A stretch of DNA of 64,000 nucleotides. It comes from Anaerorhabdus sp964386325. GTDB lineage: Bacteria; Bacillota_I; Bacilli_A; Erysipelotrichales; Erysipelotrichaceae. Numbering within the stretch: position 1 is the stretch's first letter; each line of letters opens with the position of its first letter. Position numbers and translations under genes: made by a program. Positions 54,329-62,724 of the stretch are shown here, piece by piece. Location: NCBI GenBank assembly GCA_964386325.1, contig CAYLQY010000014.1, positions 19,970-83,969 on the forward strand, read 5' to 3'. The notes beneath the pieces were generated by a model that saw only the letters and a list, made by a program, of their open reading frames with translations, ran no database searches and was not told the origin of the DNA.

Positions 54329-54901
54329 ATGACAGATATAAATAAAGATTTTATCGATGAGACTGAGAAAAGATGGTATGTTGTAAATACATATGCTGGT
54401 CATGAAAACCGCGTTAAAGAAAACCTTGAACGTCGTGTTGAATCAATGGGTATTACAGATTATCTATTCAGAATTCTAGTTGCAGAAGAAGCTGAAATTG
54501 AATATAAGAACGGAAAAGAAATAACAAAGATGCATAATCTTTTCCCAGGTTATCTTTTTGTAGAAATGATCATGACTGATGATGCTTGGTATGTTGTGCG
54601 TAATACACCAGGAGTTACAGGATTCATCGGGTCTTCAGGGGGCGGTGCTAAACCTTTCCCAGTATCTCCAGATGAAATTGATTCAATCTTAAGAAGAATT
54701 GGTTTAGGAGAAACAGTTGTAAATGTTGACTTCAAAGTTGGCGATACTGTTAAAATCTTATCTGGACCATTTAGTGGTATGGAAGGTAAAGTTAATGCAA
54801 TGAATGATCAAACGAAAGTTGCATCAGTACTTACTATTCTATTTGGACGTGAAACTCCTACAGATATTTCTTATACAGATTTAGTTAAAGCTGATCTATA
54901 A
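54329..54901 (+). CDS. nusG: Transcription termination/antitermination protein NusG
   Basis: 190 residues. NGN domain (RWYVVNTYAGHENRVKENLE, FPGYLFVEM) and C-terminal KOW (FSGMEGKV). Associates with RNA polymerase and ribosomes. The usual rplK does not follow directly; msrAB intervenes. Confidence 0.96.
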   Translation: MTDINKDFIDETEKRWYVVNTYAGHENRVKENLERRVESMGITDYLFRILVAEEAEIEYKNGKEITKMHNLFPGYLFVEMIMTDDAWYVVRNTPGVTGFIGSSGGGAKPFPVSPDEIDSILRRIGLGETVVNVDFKVGDTVKILSGPFSGMEGKVNAMNDQTKVASVLTILFGRETPTDISYTDLVKADL

Positions 54902-54928
54902 GCGTTACTCAATGAGTAGCGCTTTTCT
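54901..54928 (+). terminator. Terminator of the secE-nusG unit
   Basis: AGCGTTACTC (54901-54910) pairs with GAGTAGCGCT (54914-54923, one G-U), then TTTTCTTT. Overlaps the stop codon. Confidence 0.85.
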
Positions 54929-54995
54929 TTACTCATGAGCATAACAATTGCACTAGCTGATAAAACGCTTATTCTATAGATACAGGAGGTGTTAT

Positions 54996-56087
54996 GTGAA
55001 GAAGTTAATCATTAGTATCCTGTTAGGCATGAGTTTTCTGATTAGTGCATGCACCGTTGAAAATCAATATAAAGAAATAAAGGAGGTTTATGACGTGAAT
55101 AAAATTGGAAAAGATAGTAATTATGTACCAAAAGAAAATACAAAGGTTATTTATTTAGCTGGTGGATGTTTTTGGGGCGTTGAAAAATTAGTACAAAGTA
55201 TACCTGGCGTAATAGATGGTGTATCAGGATATGCGAATGGAACCATCGATGCACCAACATATGATCAAGTGAAAAAGGGAACAACAGGATTTAGGGAAAC
55301 AGTAAGGGTAGTTTATGATCCTGATGTTGTGAGTTTGGATACAATTTTGTATGCTTATTTCTCTGTGGTTGACCCAACTGTTGAAAATCGACAAGGTAAT
55401 GATATTGGATCACAATATCAAACGGGAATTTATTATAGTGATGAAGAATCAATGAATACGATTAAAAAAATTGTAGACGTTGAAAAGGAACGTACAAATA
55501 AATTTTTTGTGGAAGTTAAACCCTTAGAAAATTTCTATGAAGCAGAGGAGTATCATCAAAATTATTTGGATAAGAATCCAAGTGGATATTGCCATATTTC
55601 TAAAGCAGAGTTTGAACGTGTTAAAAATATAGTAGTTGATGCATCTAAATATCAAAAACCGAGTGCAGAAGAGATTAGTAAAAACTTGACTGCTGAACAA
55701 TATGCTGTAACCCAACAAGCAAAAACAGAGCGTCCTTATGACAATGAGTATGATGAATTCTTTGAAGAAGGCATCTATGTTGATGTGGTAACTGGTGAAC
55801 CTTTGTTCACATCATTCGACAAGTATGATAGCGGTTGTGGTTGGCCAGCCTTCAAAAAGACAATTGATGAGAATACGATTGTTGAAAAAGTGGATAGATC
55901 ACTAGGTATGAATCGGATAGAAGTAGTAAGCCGAGTTGGTAATTCTCATTTAGGACATAAGTTTGAAAATGATCCAACATCACCAAATGGAGTACGTTAT
56001 TGTATTAATAGTGCATCACTACGATTTATTGCCAAAGACGATTTAGAAAAAGAAGGATATGGCGAGTATTTAGAACTTTTTAAATAA
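54996..56087 (+). CDS. msrAB: Lipoprotein MsrA-MsrB fusion (peptide methionine sulfoxide reductase)
   Basis: 363 residues from GTG 54996 (AGGAGG upstream). N-terminal lipobox LISAC with Cys19 puts it outside the membrane. MsrA: C58 in GGCFWGV and the later YHQNYLDKNPSGYC end. MsrB: SGCGWPAF, then C336 in RYCINSASLRF. The two CxxC zinc pairs of many MsrB proteins are absent, so it is the zinc-free type. Repairs oxidised methionine in surface proteins. Sits between nusG and rplK, an unusual place. Confidence 0.93.
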   Translation: MKKLIISILLGMSFLISACTVENQYKEIKEVYDVNKIGKDSNYVPKENTKVIYLAGGCFWGVEKLVQSIPGVIDGVSGYANGTIDAPTYDQVKKGTTGFRETVRVVYDPDVVSLDTILYAYFSVVDPTVENRQGNDIGSQYQTGIYYSDEESMNTIKKIVDVEKERTNKFFVEVKPLENFYEAEEYHQNYLDKNPSGYCHISKAEFERVKNIVVDASKYQKPSAEEISKNLTAEQYAVTQQAKTERPYDNEYDEFFEEGIYVDVVTGEPLFTSFDKYDSGCGWPAFKKTIDENTIVEKVDRSLGMNRIEVVSRVGNSHLGHKFENDPTSPNGVRYCINSASLRFIAKDDLEKEGYGEYLELFK

Positions 56088-56162
56088 TTATTCATGAAGA
56101 GTCAAAAATACCTTGAAATGATTAAAAACACCCCATTTTATGGGCTGAAATGTAAAAAATAG

Positions 56163-56191
56163 TTGACGATTGCCTTGTATTGGAGTATCAT
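56163..56191 (+). promoter_or_regulatory. Promoter of rplK-rplA
   Basis: TTGACG (56163-56168), 17-base spacer, TATCAT (56186-56191). Upstream 56088-56162 holds nothing clear. Confidence 0.6.
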
Positions 56192-56219
56192 TTTTAATGC
56201 ACACATGTGCATTCTATGC

Positions 56220-56251
56220 GTGGGAGGACTGCAACTAGTCCATTGTACCAC
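56220..56251 (+). promoter_or_regulatory. Ribosomal protein L1 binding site in the rplK leader
   Basis: GTGGGAGGAC (56220-56229) with GTCC and GTACCAC (56245-56251) copies the L1-stalk part of 23S rRNA (GGTGGGAGG...TACCAC). L1 binding here would repress its own operon, as known in other bacteria. Confidence 0.7.
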
Positions 56252-56285
56252 TGCACTGACAAACAAATACAAGGAGGTATGTCAA

Positions 56286-56708
56286 GTGAGTAAGAAAGTT
56301 GCGAAAATCTGCAAACTTCAATTTGCAGCTGGTGGAGCAAAACCAGGACCAGCATTAGCATCAGCTGGTATCAACATGCCACAATTCTGTTCAGCATTTA
56401 ACGATGCGACTAAGGATCGTGGGGGAGATATCGTACCAGTAATCATTACTGCGTATGAAGATAAGTCATTCGACTTCGTGTTAAAAACAACACCTGCAGC
56501 ATCATTAATTAAGAAAGCTGCAAAAGTACAAAAAGCATCAGGAAGCCCTAAGGCTATTAAGGCAGGTAAAATCACAGTTGATCAATGTAGAGAAATTGCT
56601 GAATATAAAATGCCAGACTTAAATGCAAATGATGTTGAAGCTGCTATGCGTATTATCGCTGGAACAGCGCGTAACATGGGTATTGTTGTAGAAGGCATGG
56701 AGGACTAA
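56286..56708 (+). CDS. rplK: 50S ribosomal protein L11
   Basis: 140 residues from GTG 56286 (AAGGAGG upstream; earlier in-frame codons belong to the leader). KLQFAAGGAKPGPALASAGIN at the N-terminus and GTARNMGIVVEG at the end are typical. First gene of a two-gene operon with rplA, 3 bases apart. Confidence 0.96.
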   Translation: MSKKVAKICKLQFAAGGAKPGPALASAGINMPQFCSAFNDATKDRGGDIVPVIITAYEDKSFDFVLKTTPAASLIKKAAKVQKASGSPKAIKAGKITVDQCREIAEYKMPDLNANDVEAAMRIIAGTARNMGIVVEGMED

Positions 56709-56711
56709 GAA

Positions 56712-57389
56712 ATGGCAGGAAAGAAATATTTAGAAGCTGCTAAGTTAGTTGACCGCAGCAAAACATATAGCTATACAGAAGCTATTGCACTTGCTAAAAA
56801 GACAAGTACAGTAAAATTCGATGCTTCAATTGAAGCATGTTTCAACCTTAACGTTGATCCTCGTCATGCTGATCAACAAATCCGTGGAGCTATCGTGCTT
56901 CCAAACGGAACAGGTAAAACACAAAAAGTATTAGTTGTAACTCAAGGAGCAAAAGAACAAGAAGCTAAAGATGCTGGCGCAGATTTCGTTGGTGGAAAAG
57001 AAATTCTTGAAGAAATCAAAAAAGGTTGGTTTGAATTTGATGTTATCGTTGCTACTCCTGATATGATGGGAGAACTTGGTAAATTAGGTAAAGTATTAGG
57101 TCCTAAAGGATTAATGCCAAACCCTAAAACAGGTACAGTTACAGTTGATGTAACTAAAGCTGTTAACGAAATCAAAAAAGGTAAAATCGAATACCGTGTT
57201 GATAAAGAAGGAAATATTAATGTAGCTATTGGTAAAGTATCATTTACTGATGAAGCATTAGCAGAAAACTTCAAAACTCTATATGATATCATTGCTAAAG
57301 CTAGACCAGCTGCAGTAAAAGGTATCTTCATGACTTCAGTGACTCTAGCATCTACAATGGGTCCTGGCGTAAAAGTTACAGTAGAATAG
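56712..57389 (+). CDS. rplA: 50S ribosomal protein L1
   Basis: 225 residues; two-domain L1 with RGAIVLPNGTGKTQKVLV, GKLGKVLGPKGLMPNPKTGT and RPAAVKGIFMTSVTLASTMG. Binds the L1 stalk and probably its own mRNA at 56220. rplJ and rplL do not follow. Confidence 0.97.
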   Translation: MAGKKYLEAAKLVDRSKTYSYTEAIALAKKTSTVKFDASIEACFNLNVDPRHADQQIRGAIVLPNGTGKTQKVLVVTQGAKEQEAKDAGADFVGGKEILEEIKKGWFEFDVIVATPDMMGELGKLGKVLGPKGLMPNPKTGTVTVDVTKAVNEIKKGKIEYRVDKEGNINVAIGKVSFTDEALAENFKTLYDIIAKARPAAVKGIFMTSVTLASTMGPGVKVTVE

Positions 57390-57396
57390 TAAATTA

Positions 57397-57420
57397 GAAT
57401 GTCGAAAGACATTCTTTTTT
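57397..57420 (+). terminator. Terminator of rplK-rplA
   Basis: GAATGTC (57397-57403), GAAA, GACATTC (57408-57414), T run. Confidence 0.9.
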
Positions 57421-57463
57421 TATGATACAATTGAAAAAGAGAGGGTTAGAATGGAGCGATAAT

Positions 57464-57964
57464 ATGCTAAAAGAGATACATATTTCAGAGTTAGATAATA
57501 ATATTTTTGATTTGATTTCAAAGGAATGGGGAGTTATAACGGTAAACACAAAAGATAAAGTTAACGGAATGACAGTGAGTTGGGTGCAAATGGGACATCT
57601 TTGGAATAAAGATGTAGTAACAGTTTATGTTAGACCACAACGATATACCTATGAATTCATAAATCAAGAAGATACATTTTCATTAGCTTTTTTTGATAGT
57701 AGTTATCGAAAGGAACTAGCATATCTAGGAAGTGTTTCAGGACGTGATGAAGACAAGCTAGTGCATTGTAATTTTACGACTTCAACTGTGGCAGATACAC
57801 CAGTTATCGATCAAGCAAAACTTGTATTTGTTTGTAAGAAGTTATATGCAGCAGATTTAGAAGACGATAATTTTTTAGATAAAGACGTTATGAATCAATG
57901 TTATCCAGATAAAGATTTTCATCGTGCATACACTGCTGAAATTATAAATATTTTGATTAAGTAG
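57464..57964 (+). CDS. Flavin reductase-like domain protein
   Basis: 166 residues from ATG 57464 (GGAG 8 bases upstream). The strand WGVITVNTKDKVNGMTVSWV, then VTVYVRPQRYTYEFI and SLAFFDSSYRKEL follow the FMN-binding split-barrel flavoprotein fold. Probably binds FMN as a small reductase; substrate unknown. Stands between the ribosomal operon and the YheO-like regulator. Confidence 0.8.
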   Translation: MLKEIHISELDNNIFDLISKEWGVITVNTKDKVNGMTVSWVQMGHLWNKDVVTVYVRPQRYTYEFINQEDTFSLAFFDSSYRKELAYLGSVSGRDEDKLVHCNFTTSTVADTPVIDQAKLVFVCKKLYAADLEDDNFLDKDVMNQCYPDKDFHRAYTAEIINILIK

Positions 57965-57987
57965 TAAAAAGTAATTGTGATGAATTA

Positions 57988-57996
57988 TGTTATAAT
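57988..57996 (+). promoter_or_regulatory. Extended -10 promoter of the YheO-type regulator
   Basis: TG-T-TATAAT (57988-57996), an extended -10, with no clear -35. Start about 58003. Confidence 0.6.
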
Positions 57997-58028
57997 ATGA
58001 ATAGACAATTTAAAGGATGGATAATAAT

Positions 58029-58688
58029 ATGGATGATATTTTGATTGAACAGTATAAAAAATTAGCAAAGTTTTTAGCTGCCTGTCTAGGTAAAGATTAT
58101 GAAATTGCCATCCATGAGATAAAGAGTGATGAACTAAGACTTATAAGTCTTGAAAATGGAGATATTTCTAAAAGAACAATTAATGCACCTCTTAGTGAAT
58201 TAGCACTGCGATTTATTAGTGATGAGAAATATAAAAATTCAGATTTTGAAGTTAACTATAAAGGTTTAACGGGCGATAGTGTATTGCGAAGTTCAACGTT
58301 TTTTATAAAAAATGATAAAGGGAAACTTATTGGATTACTATGTATTAATTTCAATATTGATCATATTAATAAAAGCATCAAGAAAATCAATGATGAACTT
58401 AAAGACTTGTTCAATATAGTGGATACAAATAATTATGTAGAAGAAAGTAATGTGGAATATTTTACTGAAGATATCTCTAATGTAATAAGTAGTATAATAG
58501 AACCAATTATTAGAAAGAAAAATCTACCGGTAGCACGATTAAGTTTTGATGAAAAAATGTTGTTGATAGAAGAATTAAAGAAACAAGGGGTGTTCTTATT
58601 AAAAGGTGCTGTAAGTGAAGCAGCTATTCAATTACACTCTTCCGAAGCAAGTATTTACCGCTATTTAAAGAAAACTAAAGATGCTTAA
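58029..58688 (+). CDS. YheO/DauR-type transcription regulator
   Basis: 219 residues from ATG 58029 (AAAGG ten to fifteen bases upstream; ATG 58017 is too close to it). N-terminal YheO/PAS-like sensor (AACLGKDYEIAIHEI, then GLTGDSVLRSSTFFIKND and LIGLLCINFN) and C-terminal helix-turn-helix (KGAVSEAAIQLHSSEASIYRYLK). Family members such as DauR control amino acid catabolism. It lies directly upstream of the promoter with a dyad at 58742, its likely target. Confidence 0.85.
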   Translation: MDDILIEQYKKLAKFLAACLGKDYEIAIHEIKSDELRLISLENGDISKRTINAPLSELALRFISDEKYKNSDFEVNYKGLTGDSVLRSSTFFIKNDKGKLIGLLCINFNIDHINKSIKKINDELKDLFNIVDTNNYVEESNVEYFTEDISNVISSIIEPIIRKKNLPVARLSFDEKMLLIEELKKQGVFLLKGAVSEAAIQLHSSEASIYRYLKKTKDA

Positions 58689-58715
58689 TTGATAGAAATC
58701 AGTTAAGCTTTTTTT
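58683..58715 (+). terminator. Terminator of the regulator gene
   Basis: GCTTAATTGA (58683-58692) pairs with TCAGTTAAGC (58699-58708, one G-U), then T run. Confidence 0.85.
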
Positions 58716-58736
58716 AATTATGATGATAAAAATTTA

Positions 58737-58765
58737 TTGACGTGATAAAAAATTATCACTATAAT
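58737..58765 (+). promoter_or_regulatory. Promoter with operator dyad for the amidohydrolase/C-S lyase operon
   Basis: TTGACG (58737-58742), 17-base spacer, TATAAT (58760-58765). The spacer is a perfect inverted repeat: GTGATAA (58742-58748), AAAA, TTATCAC (58753-58759). A regulator bound here would block polymerase. Confidence 0.75.
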
Positions 58766-58769
58766 TAAA

Positions 58770-58956
58770 CTATGGAATAGAACTAAGAAAGTATTAGAAA
58801 GTCCCATAAGGAAATTTCCCTAAATTGATATTGTACAATTCATTAATTAAAAATGTTTTAACTAAAACATTCTTTTAATTATGGTTTGTTTAAGCTTTCT
58901 AGACTTTTTATCTATTCAGTGGAAAGGGAAACTATAAAAATATAGTGAGGTAGTAT
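58770..58956 (+). promoter_or_regulatory. Long structured 5' leader of unknown type
   Basis: About 185 bases of leader before ATG 58957. GAAAGTC near 58796 can pair with GACTTTT near 58902, and between them AATGTTTT-AACT-AAAACATT forms a hairpin (about 58851-58870). No known riboswitch consensus was recognised. Confidence 0.35.
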
Positions 58957-60147
58957 ATGTATTATGATTTTGAAACACTTATAAATAGAAGTGAATTAGG
59001 TTCCTCTAAGTGGTTAGGTATGAGAGAAAAGAAACCTAACGTTTCAAAAGAAACAGTTCCGTTTTCAGTTGCCGATATGGAATTTAAAAATGCTCCTGAG
59101 ATTATTGAAGGCTTAAAAGAATATTTAGATGAAACTATTTTGGGATATACAAGTCCGACAGAGGATTATTTGGACTCAGTAGTAAACTTTATGAATCGTC
59201 ATCATAATTGGAGGGTTGATAAATCTTGGATTGTGACAGCACCAGGTGTTGTTCCAGCTCTAGCTCATGCAATAAGAGGGTTTACTAATCCAGGAGATGG
59301 AGTAATTATTATGACTCCAGTATACTATCCATTCTTTGCATGTGTAACGATGAATAATCGTGTGATAGTTGAAAATCCGCTTGTTGATAATAATGGCCAT
59401 TATGAAATTGATTTTGATGATTTAGAACTAAAAGCGAGTAATACAAAGAATAAAATTTTATTATTCTGTTCACCACATAATCCAATTGGTAGAGTGTGGA
59501 CAAAAAATGAATTAGAAAGAGTCGCAGCGATTTGTTTGAAATATGATGTATTAATGATTTCTGATGAAATTCATTTTGATTTAATCATGCCAGGTTATGA
59601 ACATACGGTTATGGCTACACTTTCTGAGGAAGTAGCAGATAAATGTATCGTGTGTACGGCACCTTCAAAAACTTTTAATCTTGCAGGAATGCAAACAAGT
59701 AACTTAGTTATTAAAAATGAAGTTTTAAGAGAACAAATGAAAAAGGCGATGCTTGAAGTGGCTTTTTTGAGTTGTGGAACATTAGGATATAAAGCGTGTG
59801 AAATAGCCTATACACGGTGTGATTTATGGCTTGAAGAATTAATAATGAAAATCAATGAAAATAAAAATATTGTGGAAGAATTTTGCAAAGTAAGAATTCC
59901 AGAAATCAAAGTGTATCCATTAGAAGGAACATATTTACAATGGCTAGACTTACGTGCTTTTGGATTAAGCAATGATGAACTAGAAAAAGCAATGATTGAA
60001 GAATGTGAACTCTTCTTTGATGAAGGGTATATTTTTGGAGAAGCAGGTACAGGATTTGAGAGAATTAATATTGCATGCCCAACAGATGTTTTATTAGAAG
60101 GCTTAGAGCGTCTAGCGAAATGGGCAGAAGCAAAAAGGAAGGAATAA
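58957..60147 (+). CDS. MalY/PatB-family PLP enzyme (probable C-S beta-lyase)
   Basis: 396 residues with PLP lysine K238 (APSKTFNLAG), SDEIHFDL and CSPHNPIGRVW. Clearly related to the 44062 protein. PatB-type enzymes release thiols from S-conjugated cysteine. First gene of an operon: an M20 amidohydrolase starts 3 bases later. Ribosome binding site GTGAGG. Confidence 0.9.
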   Translation: MYYDFETLINRSELGSSKWLGMREKKPNVSKETVPFSVADMEFKNAPEIIEGLKEYLDETILGYTSPTEDYLDSVVNFMNRHHNWRVDKSWIVTAPGVVPALAHAIRGFTNPGDGVIIMTPVYYPFFACVTMNNRVIVENPLVDNNGHYEIDFDDLELKASNTKNKILLFCSPHNPIGRVWTKNELERVAAICLKYDVLMISDEIHFDLIMPGYEHTVMATLSEEVADKCIVCTAPSKTFNLAGMQTSNLVIKNEVLREQMKKAMLEVAFLSCGTLGYKACEIAYTRCDLWLEELIMKINENKNIVEEFCKVRIPEIKVYPLEGTYLQWLDLRAFGLSNDELEKAMIEECELFFDEGYIFGEAGTGFERINIACPTDVLLEGLERLAKWAEAKRKE

Positions 60148-60150
60148 TGT

Positions 60151-61356
60151 ATGAGATTTAAAGATGCTTTTGAACATGTGGAAAATTATGTAATTGAAAC
60201 AAGAAGAGAGCTTCACCGATTAGCTGAACCCAGTGATCAAGAAAAAAATACATTTGCATTCATAATTGAAGAAATTAAGAAGTTAGGATTTAGTTACGAA
60301 ATTGTTGAAGAATTTACCGTTGTTGCGAAATTACAAACTAGAAGAAATGGTAAAGTTGTTGCATTGCGTGCAGATATAGATGGTTTACCAATCAAGGAAA
60401 ATAAACATAATTTAAAAAGAGAAAGAACATGCATTTCTAACGACCCCAATGCCAGCCATATGTGTGGTCATGATGCACATGTCGCAATGTTATTAGCGTC
60501 AATGAAAGTATTGAAAGAAATACAAGATGAACTTGTGGGAACGTATTATTTTTGTTTTGAACAAGGAGAAGAATTAGGAAGAAAAAAAGGAGTTACAGCG
60601 ATTCTTAATTACTTGGAGGAACAATGCATTGATACGGTTTGGGCAATTCATGTTTACAACAAATTAAAGGCTGGAAAGATATGTGTTGATGAAGGACCAA
60701 GGATGGCTGGCGTTGCTGGAGCAATGGTTAAAGTTATAGGCAAAGGTGGTCATGGATCAAGACCTGATTTATCAAACAATCCGGTTTATGCTGCTGCCAA
60801 TATTTTAGTTAATCTGGGTGGAGTATTTACAAACAGAATTGATGCAAACGAAACAGTAACATGTGGAATTACTACGCTAACAGGGGGAGGAACTCCAAAT
60901 GTATTTAGTGATGAGGCAATACTCGCAGGAACGTTCAGGTTTTTCAACATTGAAGAAGGAAGAAAAGCTGTAGATTTGTTTAAAAATGTGAGCGAGCATA
61001 CAGCGGCAATGTATGATTGTTTCGTCGAATTTGATGAAAAAACAAAAGTGTTAGGTGTACCAGTTATTACCGATAAAGCATGTAGTGATTTTGCTAAAAA
61101 ACATCTACCAGAATTTATTGGCGATGATTGTATAGCAACATGCGATAAATGGTATGCATCAGAATCATTCTCAGGTTATACAGCTATGTATCCATCTGTC
61201 TTTGCATTTCTAGGAATCGATAATGAAGAAGAAGGAACAGGGGCAGAACACCACAGCGAGTTTTTTGATATTGATGAAAAAGTTTTAATGATAGGAGTTA
61301 AGGCAACAGTTGGTTATGCAACAAGTTTCACTAAGATAAATAAGGAGGAAAAATAG
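60151..61356 (+). CDS. M20-family amidohydrolase/aminoacylase
   Basis: 401 residues. Metal-ligand motifs CGHDAHVAM, FEQGEELG and HHSEFFDIDE near the C-terminus; central dimerisation domain with GKGGHGSRPDLSNNP. Members remove acyl groups from N-acylated amino acids. It is coupled to a C-S lyase and a permease (next gene abuts). A second copy lies at 62725. Confidence 0.9.
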   Translation: MRFKDAFEHVENYVIETRRELHRLAEPSDQEKNTFAFIIEEIKKLGFSYEIVEEFTVVAKLQTRRNGKVVALRADIDGLPIKENKHNLKRERTCISNDPNASHMCGHDAHVAMLLASMKVLKEIQDELVGTYYFCFEQGEELGRKKGVTAILNYLEEQCIDTVWAIHVYNKLKAGKICVDEGPRMAGVAGAMVKVIGKGGHGSRPDLSNNPVYAAANILVNLGGVFTNRIDANETVTCGITTLTGGGTPNVFSDEAILAGTFRFFNIEEGRKAVDLFKNVSEHTAAMYDCFVEFDEKTKVLGVPVITDKACSDFAKKHLPEFIGDDCIATCDKWYASESFSGYTAMYPSVFAFLGIDNEEEGTGAEHHSEFFDIDEKVLMIGVKATVGYATSFTKINKEEK

Positions 61357-62541
61357 ATGTGGGATCTTAGTACGGGGTTTGCGGTAATTGCAGTCATCAT
61401 GCTCATAGGTGAAATTATTTCATCTAAAACAGGAGGGAAACTTCCTCAAATGTTCATTGTCGCAACATTATTTCTTTTTGGCTATTGGACATTTTTACCC
61501 AAAGATATTCTTACAATTTCAGGGTTGAATGTAGTTTCTGAAATATGTAAAGTATTTATTCTTATTCATGTAGGATCAATGTTTAACATAAAATCATTAA
61601 TTAAAGATTGGCGTGTTGTTGTGACAACACTCTGTGCAATTGGTGGAATACTTGCACTAGTATTAACAGTAGGATCTTTAGTGTTTGGAAAAGAAATAGC
61701 TATTATTGGTGCAGCTCCATTAACAGGTGGAGGAATGGCAGCGATGATTATGAATGAAGGGGCAATTGCCTTAGGTAAGAATTCATTAGGAGTAGTTGCG
61801 TTTGTTATCTTTATCATGCAAGGATTTGTGGGCTTTCCTGTTACAGCGTTCTTCTTACGTAAAGAAGGAGAACGGCTCGCAGATGAAATCAGAAAAAATC
61901 CAAGCTTGATTCACGTAGTTAAAGGTAAAGAATCAGAAGAACAAATAGGAACGAAAAAACGAATTTATGAATATGTTCCAAAGAAGATTTGTACACCAAC
62001 GTATTATCTAACGGTAATGGGGGTGCTTGGATGTTTGGGCTTAATTATTTTTAAAGTTTTAAATGGTGTAATTGATCGAAGCATTATCATGATTATTGTA
62101 GGAATAACAGCAAGCCAAATTGGAATAATTCCTCCTAATCCAATGAATAAATCAGATTCTGCAGGAATCTTGAACTTAGCGTTGTTTGCAAGTTTTATGT
62201 CAGGTTTTGCGGATACAACACCAGCCTCTATCGGTCAAATGGTTGTGATTGTATTCGGGTTATTAATTATTGCGACAATAGGAATATTGTTGTTCTCCAT
62301 TCCAGTGGGTAAGAAATTTGGTTATTCCACATGGATGGCTTCTGCCATTGGATTAAATTGCTTTTTGGGTTTTCCGTATAATTACAATTTAACAAATGAA
62401 GCAGTTGCGGTTGTAGCGAAAACGGAAGAAGAAAAAGCGTATCTAACAGATCAAATGCTTCCGAAAATGATAATCGGAAGTGTGGTAGCAGTAACTTTAG
62501 TAAGTTGCATAGTAGCTGGATTCTTAGTTAAAATGTTATAA
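61357..62541 (+). CDS. Multi-TM permease (GltS-like)
   Basis: 394 residues with about ten to eleven hydrophobic segments, and a Gly-rich region GAAPLTGGGMAAMIMNEG between two halves, as in the sodium/glutamate symporter GltS and related carriers. Starts directly at the end of the amidohydrolase gene (AAGGAGG within it). Likely takes up the substrate of the operon. Family assignment by pattern only. Confidence 0.75.
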   Translation: MWDLSTGFAVIAVIMLIGEIISSKTGGKLPQMFIVATLFLFGYWTFLPKDILTISGLNVVSEICKVFILIHVGSMFNIKSLIKDWRVVVTTLCAIGGILALVLTVGSLVFGKEIAIIGAAPLTGGGMAAMIMNEGAIALGKNSLGVVAFVIFIMQGFVGFPVTAFFLRKEGERLADEIRKNPSLIHVVKGKESEEQIGTKKRIYEYVPKKICTPTYYLTVMGVLGCLGLIIFKVLNGVIDRSIIMIIVGITASQIGIIPPNPMNKSDSAGILNLALFASFMSGFADTTPASIGQMVVIVFGLLIIATIGILLFSIPVGKKFGYSTWMASAIGLNCFLGFPYNYNLTNEAVAVVAKTEEEKAYLTDQMLPKMIIGSVVAVTLVSCIVAGFLVKML

Positions 62542-62620
62542 ATTTCATATGTAGAAAGTGTAGATTCATACTTATTTCGAGGATAAAAAATGTTGAAATA
62601 TTACAAGTTTTATCTAAATG

Positions 62621-62647
62621 AGAAAGTAAAATACACTTTCTTTTTTA
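62621..62647 (+). terminator. Terminator after the permease
   Basis: AGAAAGT (62621-62627) pairs with ACTTTCT (62635-62641), then T run. It separates the second amidohydrolase from the operon. Confidence 0.8.
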
Positions 62648-62724
62648 TTTTTGTGAGCCTATAATGCAAGTATCTTAGGTTACTTTAAATAATAATTAAT
62701 AGAAATAAATGAGGAGGGGAAGTA

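Noticed and set aside
54996..56087. Selenocysteine in MsrAB
   Set aside because: Active positions are ordinary cysteine codons; no in-frame TGA.
57422..57463. Upstream start (57422) for the flavin-reductase-like protein
   Set aside because: It lies in the T run of the rplA terminator and has no ribosome binding site; ATG 57464 has one.
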